NCBI GenBank assembly: GCA_000014925.1
Contig: CP000474.1
Span: 2,666,001 to 2,730,000 of the forward strand
Reading direction: 5' to 3'
Origin: Paenarthrobacter aurescens TC1
GTDB taxonomy: Bacteria; Actinomycetota; Actinomycetes; Actinomycetales; Micrococcaceae
Length of the DNA: 64,000 bases
Part shown: piece after piece, positions 29,174 through 39,014 of the stretch
How the letters are laid out: every line of letters begins with the position of its first letter
How positions within the stretch are numbered: the stretch's first letter is position 1
The notes under the pieces: generated by a model
What the model saw: the letters and a program-made list of their open reading frames with translations, nothing else
Databases searched by the model: none
Told to the model about the DNA's origin: nothing
Translations under genes and position numbers: made by a program

Positions 29174-30574
29174 GTGACCAGCAAAACGACGGTAAAAACG
29201 TTGCTCATCCTCGGCGCGTCCGGGGACCTCACAGGCAGGCTGCTGCTTCCCGGACTCGCCGGGCTACTGGCTTCGGGCCGGGCTCCCGGTCTTCGGTTGG
29301 TCGGAGCCGGCTCCGACCCTTGGTCCCCTGAACAGTGGCAGGAAAGAGTCAAGGGCGCCTTTGAAGCTGCCGTGGGCGGGGCCGACGCCACCGGGCAAGC
29401 TGCTTTGGCCGCCGTTGCCGCCGGCACGGAATACCACCAAGTGGATGTCACGGCGGACGGACCCCTGGCGGAGCTGCTCGCGACGTTGGAGGGGCCTATT
29501 GCCATCTACTTCGCCCTGCCCCCGCACGTCAGCCAGAAGGCTTGCGAGGTCCTGCACAGGGATCAGCTGCCCGCCGGTACACGCTTGGTCATGGAGAAGC
29601 CCTTCGGTTCCGGCACGGAATCGGCGCATGAGTTGAACAAGACGTTGGCCGCTTTGGTGCCTGAAGATCACATACACCGGGTGGACCACTTCCTGGGCAA
29701 AGCCACGGTGCTGAACATCCTGGGCCTCCGCTTTGCCAACAGGTTCCTGGAACCAGTGTGGAACCGGGACCACATCGAAAAAGTGGAGGTCATCTTCGAC
29801 GAGGACCTGGCACTCGAGGGTCGGGCCCGCTATTACGACACCGCCGGGGCGCTCCGCGACATGATTCAGAGCCACCTCCTGCACATCATGGCTTTCCTCG
29901 CCATCGATGCCCCGGCCACCATCGAGGAACGGGACCTTCGTGACGCCGTGGCAACGGTCCTGCGGGCCAGCAGCATCAAGGCCCCTTACACCGGCTCGAC
30001 GCGGCGCGCCCGGTATGCAGCGGGAACCATCGGGGAACGCAAGGTACCGGACTACGCCGCCGAGGAAGGTGTAGACCCGTCCCGAAATACCGAAACACTC
30101 GCAGAGGTCAGGGTGGACATCGACAACTGGCGATGGAAGGGCGTCCCCTTCATCCTTCGATCGGGCAAGGCCCTGGGGCGCCGGCGCAAAGAGGCAGTGA
30201 TCACCTTCCGCCCTGTGCCTCATCTGCCAAAGGGCTTCTCCGGTGTGGACTCCCCCAACCAGCTGCGGATCGGTTTCGGTCCGGACGTGCTCCAACTCAA
30301 CGTCGACGTGAACGGCCCCGGAGACATCTTCACCTTGGACCGCGCCAGTCTGGTGGCCGAGCTCAACGCACCCGGCATGCTGCCCTACGGAGAAGTGCTG
30401 GAGGGCATCCTGACCGGGGATCCGCTGCTGTCCGTCCGTGGCGACACGGCTGAAGACTGCTGGAGGATCATCGAGCCGGTCCTTCGGGCCTGGGAGAGCG
30501 GTACCGTCCCCTTGGACGAGTACGACGCCGGCAGCGCGGGGCCGGCGAACTGGCCCACCGACGTCGAGGACTAA
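29174..30574 (+). CDS. zwf: glucose-6-phosphate dehydrogenase
   Basis: G6PD of 466 residues, producing 6-phosphogluconolactone and reduced nicotinamide cofactor for the pentose phosphate pathway. The Rossmann entry is LLILGASGDLTGRLL, EKPFGSGTESAHELN follows, and the active site is HRVDHFLGKATVLNIL. The protein is shorter than the approximately 510-residue main Zwf of actinobacteria. It may be a second isozyme, and its neighbours are not other pentose-pathway genes. The GTG at 29174 begins just before the Rossmann strand; the open frame to 29036 adds no homologous sequence. No strong ribosome-binding site precedes it. Confidence 0.85.
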   Translation: MTSKTTVKTLLILGASGDLTGRLLLPGLAGLLASGRAPGLRLVGAGSDPWSPEQWQERVKGAFEAAVGGADATGQAALAAVAAGTEYHQVDVTADGPLAELLATLEGPIAIYFALPPHVSQKACEVLHRDQLPAGTRLVMEKPFGSGTESAHELNKTLAALVPEDHIHRVDHFLGKATVLNILGLRFANRFLEPVWNRDHIEKVEVIFDEDLALEGRARYYDTAGALRDMIQSHLLHIMAFLAIDAPATIEERDLRDAVATVLRASSIKAPYTGSTRRARYAAGTIGERKVPDYAAEEGVDPSRNTETLAEVRVDIDNWRWKGVPFILRSGKALGRRRKEAVITFRPVPHLPKGFSGVDSPNQLRIGFGPDVLQLNVDVNGPGDIFTLDRASLVAELNAPGMLPYGEVLEGILTGDPLLSVRGDTAEDCWRIIEPVLRAWESGTVPLDEYDAGSAGPANWPTDVED

Positions 30575-30591
30575 AGTCAGCGGATACACCA

Positions 30592-30631
30592 AAAGCGGGC
30601 CGGGTACCTTGATTGGTACCCGGCCCGCTTT
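30592..30631. terminator. bidirectional terminator between zwf and glnK
   Basis: A perfect 17-bp stem (30592-30608 with 30615-30631), loop TTGATT, has A residues at the base of one arm and T residues at the other. It sits between two convergent genes. Confidence 0.88.
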
Positions 30632-30647
30632 ATGTTGAGTGGAGGAC

Positions 30648-30986
30648 TTAGATTGCGGCTGCGCCGCGCTCTCCGGTCCTGACCCGGACTGCTTCGTAGA
30701 CATCCACGGTCCACACCTTGCCGTCACCGGCGCGGCCGGTGTTGGAGCTGGCGATGAGGACATCCAGGATGTCGTCTGCCTGCTCATCCGTAGCGAGGAC
30801 CTCTATGCGGATCTTGGGCAGCAAATCCACGTTGTACTCGGCTCCGCGATACACCTCGGTGTAACCGCGCTGACGGCCGTACCCGCTGGCCGCGCTGACC
30901 GTCAGGCCCTGGACCCCGTATGATTCGAGGCCTTCCCGGACTGCTTCAAGCTTTTCGGGACGGACGATCGCTGTGATGAGCTTCAT
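30648..30986 (-). CDS. glnK: PII nitrogen regulatory protein
   Basis: PII signal protein, 112 residues, trimeric sensor of 2-oxoglutarate, ATP and ADP that blocks the ammonium channel when nitrogen is plentiful. It starts MKLITAIVRPEKLEAVREGL. The T-loop is YRGAEYNVDLLPKIRIEV, with the Tyr that is adenylylated in actinobacteria. GDGKVWTVDVYEAVRVRTGERG is the C-terminal signature (split across residues 87-108). It overlaps the end of amt by 4 nt (ATGA), the standard amt-glnK coupling. Confidence 0.95.
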   Translation of the reverse strand: MKLITAIVRPEKLEAVREGLESYGVQGLTVSAASGYGRQRGYTEVYRGAEYNVDLLPKIRIEVLATDEQADDILDVLIASSNTGRAGDGKVWTVDVYEAVRVRTGERGAAAI

Positions 30987-32311
30987 GCCTGGACACTCTC
31001 CTTGCCTTCTGCGGGGGTCTTGGCTGCTGCGGGATCGCTCTTTCCAGTCATCGCCTCGTGCAGGGGCTGGAAGCTGCCGCCGTGGCCGTTGACACCGAAT
31101 TCGTAGGCCGTCTCAGCGTGGAGGCTGAGGTCGACGCCAACGTTCTCCTGCTCAGTGGAGACCCGGAAGCCCATGGTCTTGTGGATGGCGAAGGCGATGA
31201 TGGCCGTCATGATGGCCGAGAAAGCAATGGCGATACCCGCTGCCGCGAGCTGTGCCCACATCTGGGCCATGCCGCCACCGTAGAAGAGGCCGCCACCGAC
31301 GCCGTCGGTGGGCAGGGCGATGAAGCCCAATGCCACGGTGCCGATGATGCCGGAAACAAGGTGGACGCCTACGACATCCAGCGAGTCGTCGAAGCCCCAG
31401 CGGAACTTCAGGCCAACGGCCAGGGCCGACGCCACACCGGCAACCACGCCGAGACCGAGTGCACCTATGGGACTGACGTTTGCACAGGCGGGGGTGATGG
31501 CCACGAGGCCGGCAACCACACCTGAAGCTGCACCGAGGGAGGTCGGGTGGCCGTCGCGGATGCGTTCGGTGATGAGCCAGCCGATCATGGCTGCTGCAGG
31601 TGCTGCGAGGGTGTTGATCCAGATGAGGCCACCCTGTTCAGCGGTGGTTGCTGCACCGCCGTTGAATCCGAACCAGCCGAACCAAAGGATTGCAGCGCCA
31701 AGCATCACGAACGGGATGTTGTGCGGGCGGTGGTTCGGGTCCTTGCCGAAACCACGGCGGTTACCAATGATGAGGACCAGGACCAAGGCTGCTACACCGG
31801 CATTGATGTGCACCACGGTGCCACCTGCAAAGTCAATGGCCGGGCCAAGGGCCTTGCCGATAGCGCCTTCCGGGCCGAAGAGTCCGCCGCCCCACACCAT
31901 GTAGGCCAGCGGGCAGTAAACCAGCGTGACCCAAACCGGGACGAAGATGCTCCAGGCGCCGAACTTTGCGCGGTCAGCGATCGCGCCACTGATGAGGGCG
32001 ACCGTGATGATGGCGAAGGTGGAAGCGTAGCCGACCTTGATCAAGCCATCCGGGGTGTCAATGCCTTCCAGGCCGAAGGTGGCAAACGGGTTACCCACGA
32101 TCTGCAGGAAACCTTCACCGGAGCTCATCGAAGCGCCCCACAGCACCCAGACGACGCCCACGATGCCGATGGAGATGAAGCTCATCATCATCATGTTCAG
32201 GGCTGCCTTGGCGCGTGTCATGCCGCCGTAGAAAAATGCCAGACCAGGTGTCATGAACAGCACAAGCGCCGCCGCCACCATGACCCATACGTGACCTGCG
32301 GTAAGTTCCAT
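30983..32311 (-). CDS. amt: ammonium transporter
   Basis: Amt channel of 442 residues with 11 predicted membrane spans. It starts MELTAGHVWVMVAAALVLFM. It contains FYGGMTRAKAALNMMMMSF, GGTVVHINAGVAALVL (first of the pore His pair) and VHLVSGIIGTVALGF (second His). The C-terminus is charged and would bind GlnK. The ATG at 32311 has AGAGAGGA upstream; the longer frame to 32404 is not expected to be translated. It is the first gene of amt-glnK. Confidence 0.95.
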   Translation of the reverse strand: MELTAGHVWVMVAAALVLFMTPGLAFFYGGMTRAKAALNMMMMSFISIGIVGVVWVLWGASMSSGEGFLQIVGNPFATFGLEGIDTPDGLIKVGYASTFAIITVALISGAIADRAKFGAWSIFVPVWVTLVYCPLAYMVWGGGLFGPEGAIGKALGPAIDFAGGTVVHINAGVAALVLVLIIGNRRGFGKDPNHRPHNIPFVMLGAAILWFGWFGFNGGAATTAEQGGLIWINTLAAPAAAMIGWLITERIRDGHPTSLGAASGVVAGLVAITPACANVSPIGALGLGVVAGVASALAVGLKFRWGFDDSLDVVGVHLVSGIIGTVALGFIALPTDGVGGGLFYGGGMAQMWAQLAAAGIAIAFSAIMTAIIAFAIHKTMGFRVSTEQENVGVDLSLHAETAYEFGVNGHGGSFQPLHEAMTGKSDPAAAKTPAEGKESVQA

Positions 32312-32575
32312 GGTGCACGTTCCTCTCTTGCTAGATCTGCGGTTCAACCGCTGTCCTGACGCCGTTTGCGTCCTGCTTAAGAGTTTTGTGCCGCCGTGTT
32401 TCACCTGCGCAGGTTTTACATTGCGGGCTCGTTACAACAACCTCCCCAACGTAAATGGTGCATATCCCCGGTGTTACGGATATGTTTCAGGCGTCGGACT
32501 TCACAGGAAATACCCGGTTTTCGACCACACGCACCCCAATAGCCCCAGACATCCCACCTGAAGGACCAGTACCGT

Positions 32576-33796
32576 ATGACCGAGTCGCCCAGATCCGTCA
32601 AAGCTCCAAGGATCAGGCCGGAGAAGGCTCCCCTTCCGCGCGACATCAAGGTGATGTTGGCTGCGGCTTTCCTGATCGCGCTGGGCTTTGGTCTGGTGGC
32701 TCCTGTCCTGCCGCAGTTCGCCACAACGTTCGACGTCGGCGCCACGGCTGCCGCAGTGATTGTCAGCATCTTCGCCTTCATGAGGCTGGTCTTCGCCCCG
32801 GCAGGCGGCGCCTTGATCGGACGCTTTGGCGAACGGAATGTCTACGTCTCAGGCTTGCTGATCGTGGCGGTGTCCACGGCGGCTTGCGCCTTTGCCCAAG
32901 ACTATTGGCAACTGCTGATCTTCCGCGGTCTGGGCGGGGCCGGCTCGGTGATGTTCACGGTTGCCGCCATGGGACTGCTCGTCCGGCTCGCACCACCCGA
33001 ACGGCGGGGACGTGTGTCCGGTGCTTACGCCTCAGCTTTCCTGATCGGAAGCGTCCTGGGGCCGGTAGTGGGCGGTTTGCTGGCGGGCTTTGGCCTCCGG
33101 GTGCCCTTCCTTGCCTACGCCGGAGCGTTGTTGGTGGCTGCCCTGGTGGTGCGCACCATGCTCAGCGGGGAAGGCAATGCAACGGAGGACGCAGCACCTG
33201 CCCCGGCAATGACTTTGAAGGAAGCTCTGGCGGACTCCGCGTACCGTGCCGCCATTTTTTCGAGCTTCGGCAACGGCTGGGTGACGTTCGGCGTCCGCAT
33301 GGCCACTATCCCACTATTCGCCGTTGCGGTCCTGCAGTCCGCGCCGGAGACCGCCGCTTGGGCCCTGGCTATCTTTGCCGTTGGCAACGCCTTGGCGCTG
33401 ACCTTCAGCGGGCGGCTCGCGGACGCTTGGGGAAGAAAGCCCTTGCTGATCCCCGGTCTGGTCATCACAGGCGCGGCCACCGGGGTCATTGGCCTCACAT
33501 CAGACCTGCCCGCATTCCTCATAGCTTCGGCTGTGGCAGGATTCGGCTCCGGTTTGCTGGGTCCGGCGCAGCAGGCCGCCGTCGCCGATGTTATCGGCCG
33601 GGGACGTTCGGGAGGGAAGGTACTCGCCATCTTCCAGATGGCGGCTGACACAGGCGCGATCGTCGGTCCCATCGTGGCGGGACTCCTCGCTGACCGCCTT
33701 GGCTACGGCTGGGCGTTCGGCATCACAGGAGGCGTGCTCCTCCTTACCGCCGCGGCGTGGCTGCCGGCACGCGAACCCCTTAAGCCGAAAAACTGA
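32576..33796 (+). CDS. MFS transporter (drug-efflux type)
   Basis: Major facilitator protein of 406 residues with 12 predicted membrane segments in two halves. The first half has FGLVAPVLPQFATTFDVGA and the motif-A region GALIGRFGERNVYV. The second half has a matching loop SGRLADAWGRKPLLIPGL, then a motif near GPIVAGLLADRLGYGWAF. It resembles TetA-like proton antiporters, but the substrate is unknown. No regulator is adjacent. It converges with ftsY, with the palindrome between them. Confidence 0.87.
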   Translation: MTESPRSVKAPRIRPEKAPLPRDIKVMLAAAFLIALGFGLVAPVLPQFATTFDVGATAAAVIVSIFAFMRLVFAPAGGALIGRFGERNVYVSGLLIVAVSTAACAFAQDYWQLLIFRGLGGAGSVMFTVAAMGLLVRLAPPERRGRVSGAYASAFLIGSVLGPVVGGLLAGFGLRVPFLAYAGALLVAALVVRTMLSGEGNATEDAAPAPAMTLKEALADSAYRAAIFSSFGNGWVTFGVRMATIPLFAVAVLQSAPETAAWALAIFAVGNALALTFSGRLADAWGRKPLLIPGLVITGAATGVIGLTSDLPAFLIASAVAGFGSGLLGPAQQAAVADVIGRGRSGGKVLAIFQMAADTGAIVGPIVAGLLADRLGYGWAFGITGGVLLLTAAAWLPAREPLKPKN

Positions 33797-33850
33797 CTGG
33801 CATTAGTGGTTGCTCTGAGGGCTCGGAACAACCGCTAATGCCAGTCAGTT
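33791..33850. repeat. intergenic palindrome, copy B (between MFS gene and ftsY)
   Basis: A 28-bp palindrome with a GGGC loop and 25 of 28 positions paired; each arm has the core GGCATTAGTGGTTG or its near complement. On the minus strand it ends in TTTTT, as an intrinsic terminator for ftsY would. The left arm overlaps the last codons of the MFS gene. Confidence 0.85.
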
Positions 33851-33862
33851 GGGCAGGCAGCG

Positions 33863-35068
33863 CTAGTTAAGCAGTGCGTCCACGAAGCTTTCGGCATCGA
33901 ACGGTGCGAGGTCGTCCGGGCCTTCGCCCAAGCCAATGAGTTTCACCGGGACCCCCAATGACTTCTGGATGGCCACAACAATGCCGCCCTTGGCGGTTCC
34001 GTCCAGCTTGGTCAGGACGATGCCCGTGATGTTGACTACCTCCGCGAAGACGCGCGCCTGGTTGAGGCCGTTCTGTCCGGTAGTGGCGTCCAGGACCAGC
34101 AGGACCTCATCCACTTCGGCCAGCTTTTCGATGACGCGCTTGACCTTTCCGAGCTCATCCATCAGGCCGGTCTTGTTCTGCAGGCGTCCGGCGGTGTCCA
34201 CCATGACCACATCGACTTCCTGGTCAATGCCGGCCTTCACGGCCTCGTAGGCCACGGAAGCTGGGTCCGCGCCGTCGATATCGGATTTGACGGTGGGCAC
34301 ACCCACGCGCTGTCCCCACGTGGCCAACTGCTCGGCCGCTGCCGCACGGAACGTGTCAGCCGCCCCCAACAGCACGTCCTTGTCTTCAGCCACCAGCACA
34401 CGTGCCAGCTTGCCTACGGTGGTGGTCTTGCCAACGCCGTTCACACCAACAACAAGGACGACGGCGGGACGGTCACCCTTGCGCTCGACGTTCAACGAAC
34501 GGTCCATGCCGGGATCCACCAGCTTGATGAGCTCCTCACGGAGCATTGCCTTGACGTCCTCGGGGCTGCGGGTGCCCAGCACCTTCACGCGCTCCCGCAA
34601 AGCATCGACCAGCTGCATGGTGGGTTCGGTGCCAAGGTCGGCCAGCAGGAGGGTCTCTTCAACCTCGTCCCACACGTTCTCGTCGATCTTGTCGCCTGAC
34701 AACAGTGCGAGGAGGCCCTTGCCCAGGATGTTGTTGGACTTGATCAACCTGGCACGGAGACGGGTCAGGCGACCCTCCACCGGCGCCGGTGTATCGATGG
34801 CGATGGTCTCGAGCCCGGCGGCGTCATCCGGGACGTCCGTGTCCTCGACGGTTCCGTCGAAGGTCGGGGCCGGGGCCTTTACCGCATCCGGGCGGTCCTC
34901 CACAAGGGTTCCGCCGCCTGCTGCCGATGACTGGGCGGGATCATTCGCGTCACGTGTTCCGGGGTACTTTGCGCCGGCCTTCCGGGCTTTCATCAGTACC
35001 GGCACGAGTCCGCCGACCACTACGAGCGCAGCGAGAATGGACAGAATTATGGGTAGGAAATCGTTCAC
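33863..35068 (-). CDS. ftsY: signal recognition particle receptor FtsY
   Basis: SRP receptor GTPase of 401 residues. An N-terminal membrane segment (FLPIILSILAALVVVGGLV) replaces the acidic A domain of Escherichia coli, as in other actinobacteria. The N and G domains contain VVGVNGVGKTTTVGKL, VMVDTAGRLQNK and VLTKLDGTAKGGIVV. It partners Ffh, encoded about 5 kb away. It lies 20 nt after smc on the same strand and is probably co-transcribed. Confidence 0.95.
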   Translation of the reverse strand: MNDFLPIILSILAALVVVGGLVPVLMKARKAGAKYPGTRDANDPAQSSAAGGGTLVEDRPDAVKAPAPTFDGTVEDTDVPDDAAGLETIAIDTPAPVEGRLTRLRARLIKSNNILGKGLLALLSGDKIDENVWDEVEETLLLADLGTEPTMQLVDALRERVKVLGTRSPEDVKAMLREELIKLVDPGMDRSLNVERKGDRPAVVLVVGVNGVGKTTTVGKLARVLVAEDKDVLLGAADTFRAAAAEQLATWGQRVGVPTVKSDIDGADPASVAYEAVKAGIDQEVDVVMVDTAGRLQNKTGLMDELGKVKRVIEKLAEVDEVLLVLDATTGQNGLNQARVFAEVVNITGIVLTKLDGTAKGGIVVAIQKSLGVPVKLIGLGEGPDDLAPFDAESFVDALLN

Positions 35069-35088
35069 TCCCCTACCTTCTCATAAAG

Positions 35089-38000
35089 CTATGCCCCGGC
35101 ACCGAGCCTCTGGCTGATCACGGTGGAGACGCCGTCGCCCCGCATCGTGACTCCGTAAAGTGCGTCGGCCACTTCCATGGTTCGTTTCTGGTGGGTGATC
35201 ACGATCAACTGGCTGGACTCCCGCAGTTCCTCAAAAATGGTGATGAGCCGGCCCAGGTTGGTATCGTCCAACGCCGCCTCCACTTCATCCATGACATAGA
35301 ACGGCGAGGGACGGGCTTTGAAGATCGCCACCAATAGTGCCACTGCCGTGAGTGAGCGCTCCCCGCCGGAGAGCAGCGAAAGCCTCTTGATCTTCTTGCC
35401 AGCGGGCCTGGCCTCTACTTCTATTCCCGTGGTGAGCATGTCGTCAGGGTCAGTGAGTACCAACTTTCCTTCGCCGCCGGGGAAGAGCCGGGCAAAGACG
35501 TGGTCGAACTGCGCTGAAGTATCAGCAAAGGCTTCGGTGAACACCTGCTGGACACGGTTATCCACCTCTTTGATGATGTCCAGCAGGTCTTTGCGGCTGG
35601 ATTTGAGGTCTTCAAGCTGCGAGCTCAGGAACTGGTGCCGTTCTTCCAGCGCGGCGAACTCTTCCAAGGCGAGGGGGTTCACTTTCCCCAGCGCCGCAAG
35701 TTCTCGTTCGGCCTTCTTCAGCCGTTTTTCCTGCTCTGCCCGGACAAACGGAACTCCCTCGATGATGGCCTCGCCGTTCTCATCAACCGGCGCCCGAAGC
35801 TCAGCCCACTTATCGGTGGTGGCTCCGGGTGGCAGTGGAACCGGTTGATCGGGACCGTATTCGGCTATGAGTTGTTCAGCGGAGAGGCCCAGTTCTTCGA
35901 TGGACCGCGATTCCAGGGCCTCGATGCGGAGCCGCTGCTGTGTCCGGGCCATTTCATCCCGGTGCACCGAGTCAGTCAGTTCGGCAAGCTCCCGGGCCAG
36001 GGCATCGTTCGCGGAGCGGACCTCAGTGAGCTCCTTCTCCAGCTGCTCACGCTTTTGCTCGGCAAGGTCACGATCATATCCGGCCAGATCCACCGAAATA
36101 TCGATGAACCGGAGGGTCTGCTCCACCGCTGACGCGACTGCCGCCGCACGATTCGCCTGGGCGCGTCGGCGTTGCGCCCGACGAGCGGCCTCTTCACGGG
36201 CACGGCGTTCAGTTGCTGCTGCCCGCTCAAGAGATGCCGCCCTGTTACTGATTGCTCCCAACTGCTCTTCCGAAGTCCGGAGCGCGAGGCGGGCCTCTGT
36301 TTCCAATGCCCGGGCGGTTCTGGCGTGGGCAGCCAGTTCATCCCGTTGATCCGTGGACGGTTCCTCATCCGGAGCTTCCTGGGCCGCAGCGAGGCGCTCC
36401 GCTGCGACCTCGAGGTCCAGTTGAGCTTCAGCGATGTTGGCTTCAGCCTTGGCCATGGATGCAGCGAGCCTTTCGCTTTCGCCAACAGCACTGCGAAGAA
36501 CCGAGTTAAGATGGCCCAAGCGCTCAGCGACCGCCGCCAGCCGGGCATCCGATTCGTGCAGCCGCTCCAAGGCGGCGTCGGCGCGGTCCTGCGCTTCGGC
36601 GCGGCGCGATTGAGCTCCGGCCAAGGCGAAGCGTCCACGTTCCAGACGGGCCGTGACCTCCTGGAGCCGGGCAACGGCGTCGTCCACTGCTGCCTGAACC
36701 TCAAGCAGTGTCGGCGCGGTGGCCGATCCGCCTGTGATGGTCAGGGAGGTCAGAACGTCACCTTCACGGGTGACAGCCCTGAGGCCAGGGTGCTCCGCAA
36801 TGAGGTCTGCCGCCGCCTCCACATCATCGACGACGGCGGTACGGGCCAAGAGTGCGAGCGCACCTTGGGCAGCGGGATCAGCGATTTTCACCACATCGGC
36901 TGCCCAGCGACTACCGGCGGGAAGCGCGGCGTTGGCACGTACGTCTTCCTCGGCGGGTGGACCGCCGGCAAGAAGCAGTGCTGCCCGGCCGGCGTCGTCA
37001 TCCTTCAGTAAACGCAAGGCTGCTACAGCGCTGTCCGTATCGGCGACCACCAAGGCGTCCGAGGCACTCCCCAGGGCGGCAGCTATGGCGGCCTCATATC
37101 CCGGCTCGATAGTTATCAGCGCGGCCAATGAACCAAGAACGCCCTCAGCCGTCAGAAGACTTCCGGACCCGTCCTTGCGGTTGAGCCCCAGTTGAAGTGC
37201 ATCACGCCGAGCCGTCAGGGCGTCCCGCTCACGGACAGCTTCCCGCTCGGAAGCTTTCAGTTCCTCGATCTCCGCCAGGACAGCATCCAGGACCTCGTTG
37301 GCATTCTCGTAGTCAGCGTCGAGGCTCTCTTCGCCGTCTTCAACGCCCGCCACCTGTGTTTCGAGGGCAGTGAACTCGCTTTGCGCCTTACGGCGCCGTT
37401 CGTCACCTGCCCCGAGGGATTCCCTGAGGCGACCACGCTCGGCTTCGGCAGCTTCAGCCCGGGATCTGGCCGCTGCCACTTGGCCTGCCAACCTGGCCAG
37501 CCCTTCCCTGCGGTCGGCGGCTGCCCTTAGCATGGCCGTCAGGCGCTTGTCTTCCGCGGCTGCGAGTGCTTCGGCCGAGTCCTTCGCTACCGTGGCTTCC
37601 AGGAGCGCGGCTTGTTTGGCAAGAATGTCGTGTTCGAGGGCAGCTTGTTCCTCGCGGACCCGCGCGGCCTGGCGTTCGAGTTGCTCGGGATCGCGTCCAG
37701 TATCCGGGGGCGCCTCTGAAGAGCCAAGGAGTCGCCGGCGTTCAGTTGCCAGTGATCCGAGTGAGCGGAGTCGCTCCCTGTTTGCGGAGAGCTGGTACCA
37801 GTGATCGCGTGCGGCGTTGAGTCGCGGCGTGGCTTCGGCGGCCTGCTGCTCCAAAGCAGCTTGGCGTCGCCTCCCCGAACCCAACCCGGCCTCAACCACC
37901 TGGCGGCGTTCCTTGAGGGCCGCTTCGTCGGCAACATCCTTTTCAAGGGTGGTTGTCAGTTGAACGAGCTCGTCCGCCAAGAGTCGGGCGCGGGCGTCCC

Positions 38001-38667
38001 GAACGTCGAATTGCACTGTTTGGGCACGGCGGGCTATCTCTGCCTGCTTGCCCAAGGGAGTCAACTGCCGCCGTATTTCCGCCGTTAGGTCACCCAGGCG
38101 CGCGAGGTTGGCCTGCATGGCCTCCAGCTTGCGGACCGTCTTTTCCTTGCGGCGGCGGTGCTTAAGGATTCCTGCCGCCTCTTCGATGAAGCCGCGCCGG
38201 TCCTCGGGTGTCGCGTGGAGTACGCGGTCCAGCTGGCCTTGTCCCACGATGACGTGCATTTCGCGGCCGAGACCGGAATCGGAGAGGAGTTCCTGTATGT
38301 CCAGGAGCCGGCACGGTGCTCCGTTGATGGCGTACTCGGATCCACCCGTTCGGAAGAGAGTGCGGGAGATGGTGACTTCGCTGTACTCGATGGGGAGCGC
38401 GTTGTCTGCGTTGTCGATAGTCAAGGCGACATGGGCGCGGCCCAGAGGCGGCCTGCCTGAGGTGCCGGCGAAGATGACGTCTTCCATCTTGCCGCCGCGA
38501 AGGGTTTTTGCTCCCTGCTCTCCCATGACCCAGGCCAAGGCATCCACCACATTGGATTTACCGGACCCGTTGGGACCGACGACAGCAGTGACGCCGGGCT
38601 CAAAGTCGAAGGTCGTGGCCGACGCAAACGACTTGAATCCGCGGACAGTCAAACTTTTCAGGTGCAA
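35089..38667 (-). CDS. smc: chromosome segregation protein SMC
   Basis: SMC ATPase of 1192 residues that forms condensin with ScpA/ScpB. The N-terminal head has VVGPNGSGKSNVVDAL. Two long Ala/Glu/Arg-rich coiled coils run about 165-500 and 675-1010, flanking a hinge near 515-660 that opens with SLLTAEGVLGSLAALI. The C-terminal head has LLSGGERSLTAVAL and PFYVMDEVEAALDD. I place the start at TTG 38667, where the family begins HLKSLTVRGFKSF; the frame is open to 38709. Confidence 0.95.
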   Translation of the reverse strand: MHLKSLTVRGFKSFASATTFDFEPGVTAVVGPNGSGKSNVVDALAWVMGEQGAKTLRGGKMEDVIFAGTSGRPPLGRAHVALTIDNADNALPIEYSEVTISRTLFRTGGSEYAINGAPCRLLDIQELLSDSGLGREMHVIVGQGQLDRVLHATPEDRRGFIEEAAGILKHRRRKEKTVRKLEAMQANLARLGDLTAEIRRQLTPLGKQAEIARRAQTVQFDVRDARARLLADELVQLTTTLEKDVADEAALKERRQVVEAGLGSGRRRQAALEQQAAEATPRLNAARDHWYQLSANRERLRSLGSLATERRRLLGSSEAPPDTGRDPEQLERQAARVREEQAALEHDILAKQAALLEATVAKDSAEALAAAEDKRLTAMLRAAADRREGLARLAGQVAAARSRAEAAEAERGRLRESLGAGDERRRKAQSEFTALETQVAGVEDGEESLDADYENANEVLDAVLAEIEELKASEREAVRERDALTARRDALQLGLNRKDGSGSLLTAEGVLGSLAALITIEPGYEAAIAAALGSASDALVVADTDSAVAALRLLKDDDAGRAALLLAGGPPAEEDVRANAALPAGSRWAADVVKIADPAAQGALALLARTAVVDDVEAAADLIAEHPGLRAVTREGDVLTSLTITGGSATAPTLLEVQAAVDDAVARLQEVTARLERGRFALAGAQSRRAEAQDRADAALERLHESDARLAAVAERLGHLNSVLRSAVGESERLAASMAKAEANIAEAQLDLEVAAERLAAAQEAPDEEPSTDQRDELAAHARTARALETEARLALRTSEEQLGAISNRAASLERAAATERRAREEAARRAQRRRAQANRAAAVASAVEQTLRFIDISVDLAGYDRDLAEQKREQLEKELTEVRSANDALARELAELTDSVHRDEMARTQQRLRIEALESRSIEELGLSAEQLIAEYGPDQPVPLPPGATTDKWAELRAPVDENGEAIIEGVPFVRAEQEKRLKKAERELAALGKVNPLALEEFAALEERHQFLSSQLEDLKSSRKDLLDIIKEVDNRVQQVFTEAFADTSAQFDHVFARLFPGGEGKLVLTDPDDMLTTGIEVEARPAGKKIKRLSLLSGGERSLTAVALLVAIFKARPSPFYVMDEVEAALDDTNLGRLITIFEELRESSQLIVITHQKRTMEVADALYGVTMRGDGVSTVISQRLGAGA

Positions 38668-39014
38668 GGCGCTTCGGTTCTCCTGGGTGGCCCGGGTGTC
38701 TGTATCCAATAAATCTACTGCGGTTTGTGCGAAATCCGCGGATCTGACGGCGGAAGCCCTTGCGGGCGGCTTTCCGCACCCCTACACTCCTGCCAAGGGT
38801 TACTTGGCGGATTTGTTCCTGTAATCCGGCTTCGGCTTGAACTTCTGTTCGGTCACTGCCGGATACGGTCCCGATCTTCGGAACATTCATTCGCCTACCC
38901 TGCGTTTCATAACTGAAGATCTTGGTTTGACCCTGGCTGGGGAGCGGCAAGCAGGGCCCGCGCGTAAAACCGCGGACCCGTCTTAGCAATTGGCGTACCA
39001 CTCCAGGAGTTCTG
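38668..39014. other. divergent intergenic region smc / secreted protein
   Basis: About 350 bp between divergent genes. Near the 3' end GGGCCCGCG (38957-38965) can pair with CGCGGACCC (38975-38983, one G-U pair) around a 9-nt loop. GACCCGTCTTAGC follows, and a CCAGGAG ribosome-binding site precedes the downstream ATG. This may be a structured leader of the secreted-protein gene. No -35/-10 pair is convincing. Confidence 0.45.

Noticed and set aside
29264..30787. 507-codon minus-strand open frame opposite zwf
   Set aside because: Antisense to the G6PD gene, which has full motifs; this frame also runs through the terminator at 30592-30631.
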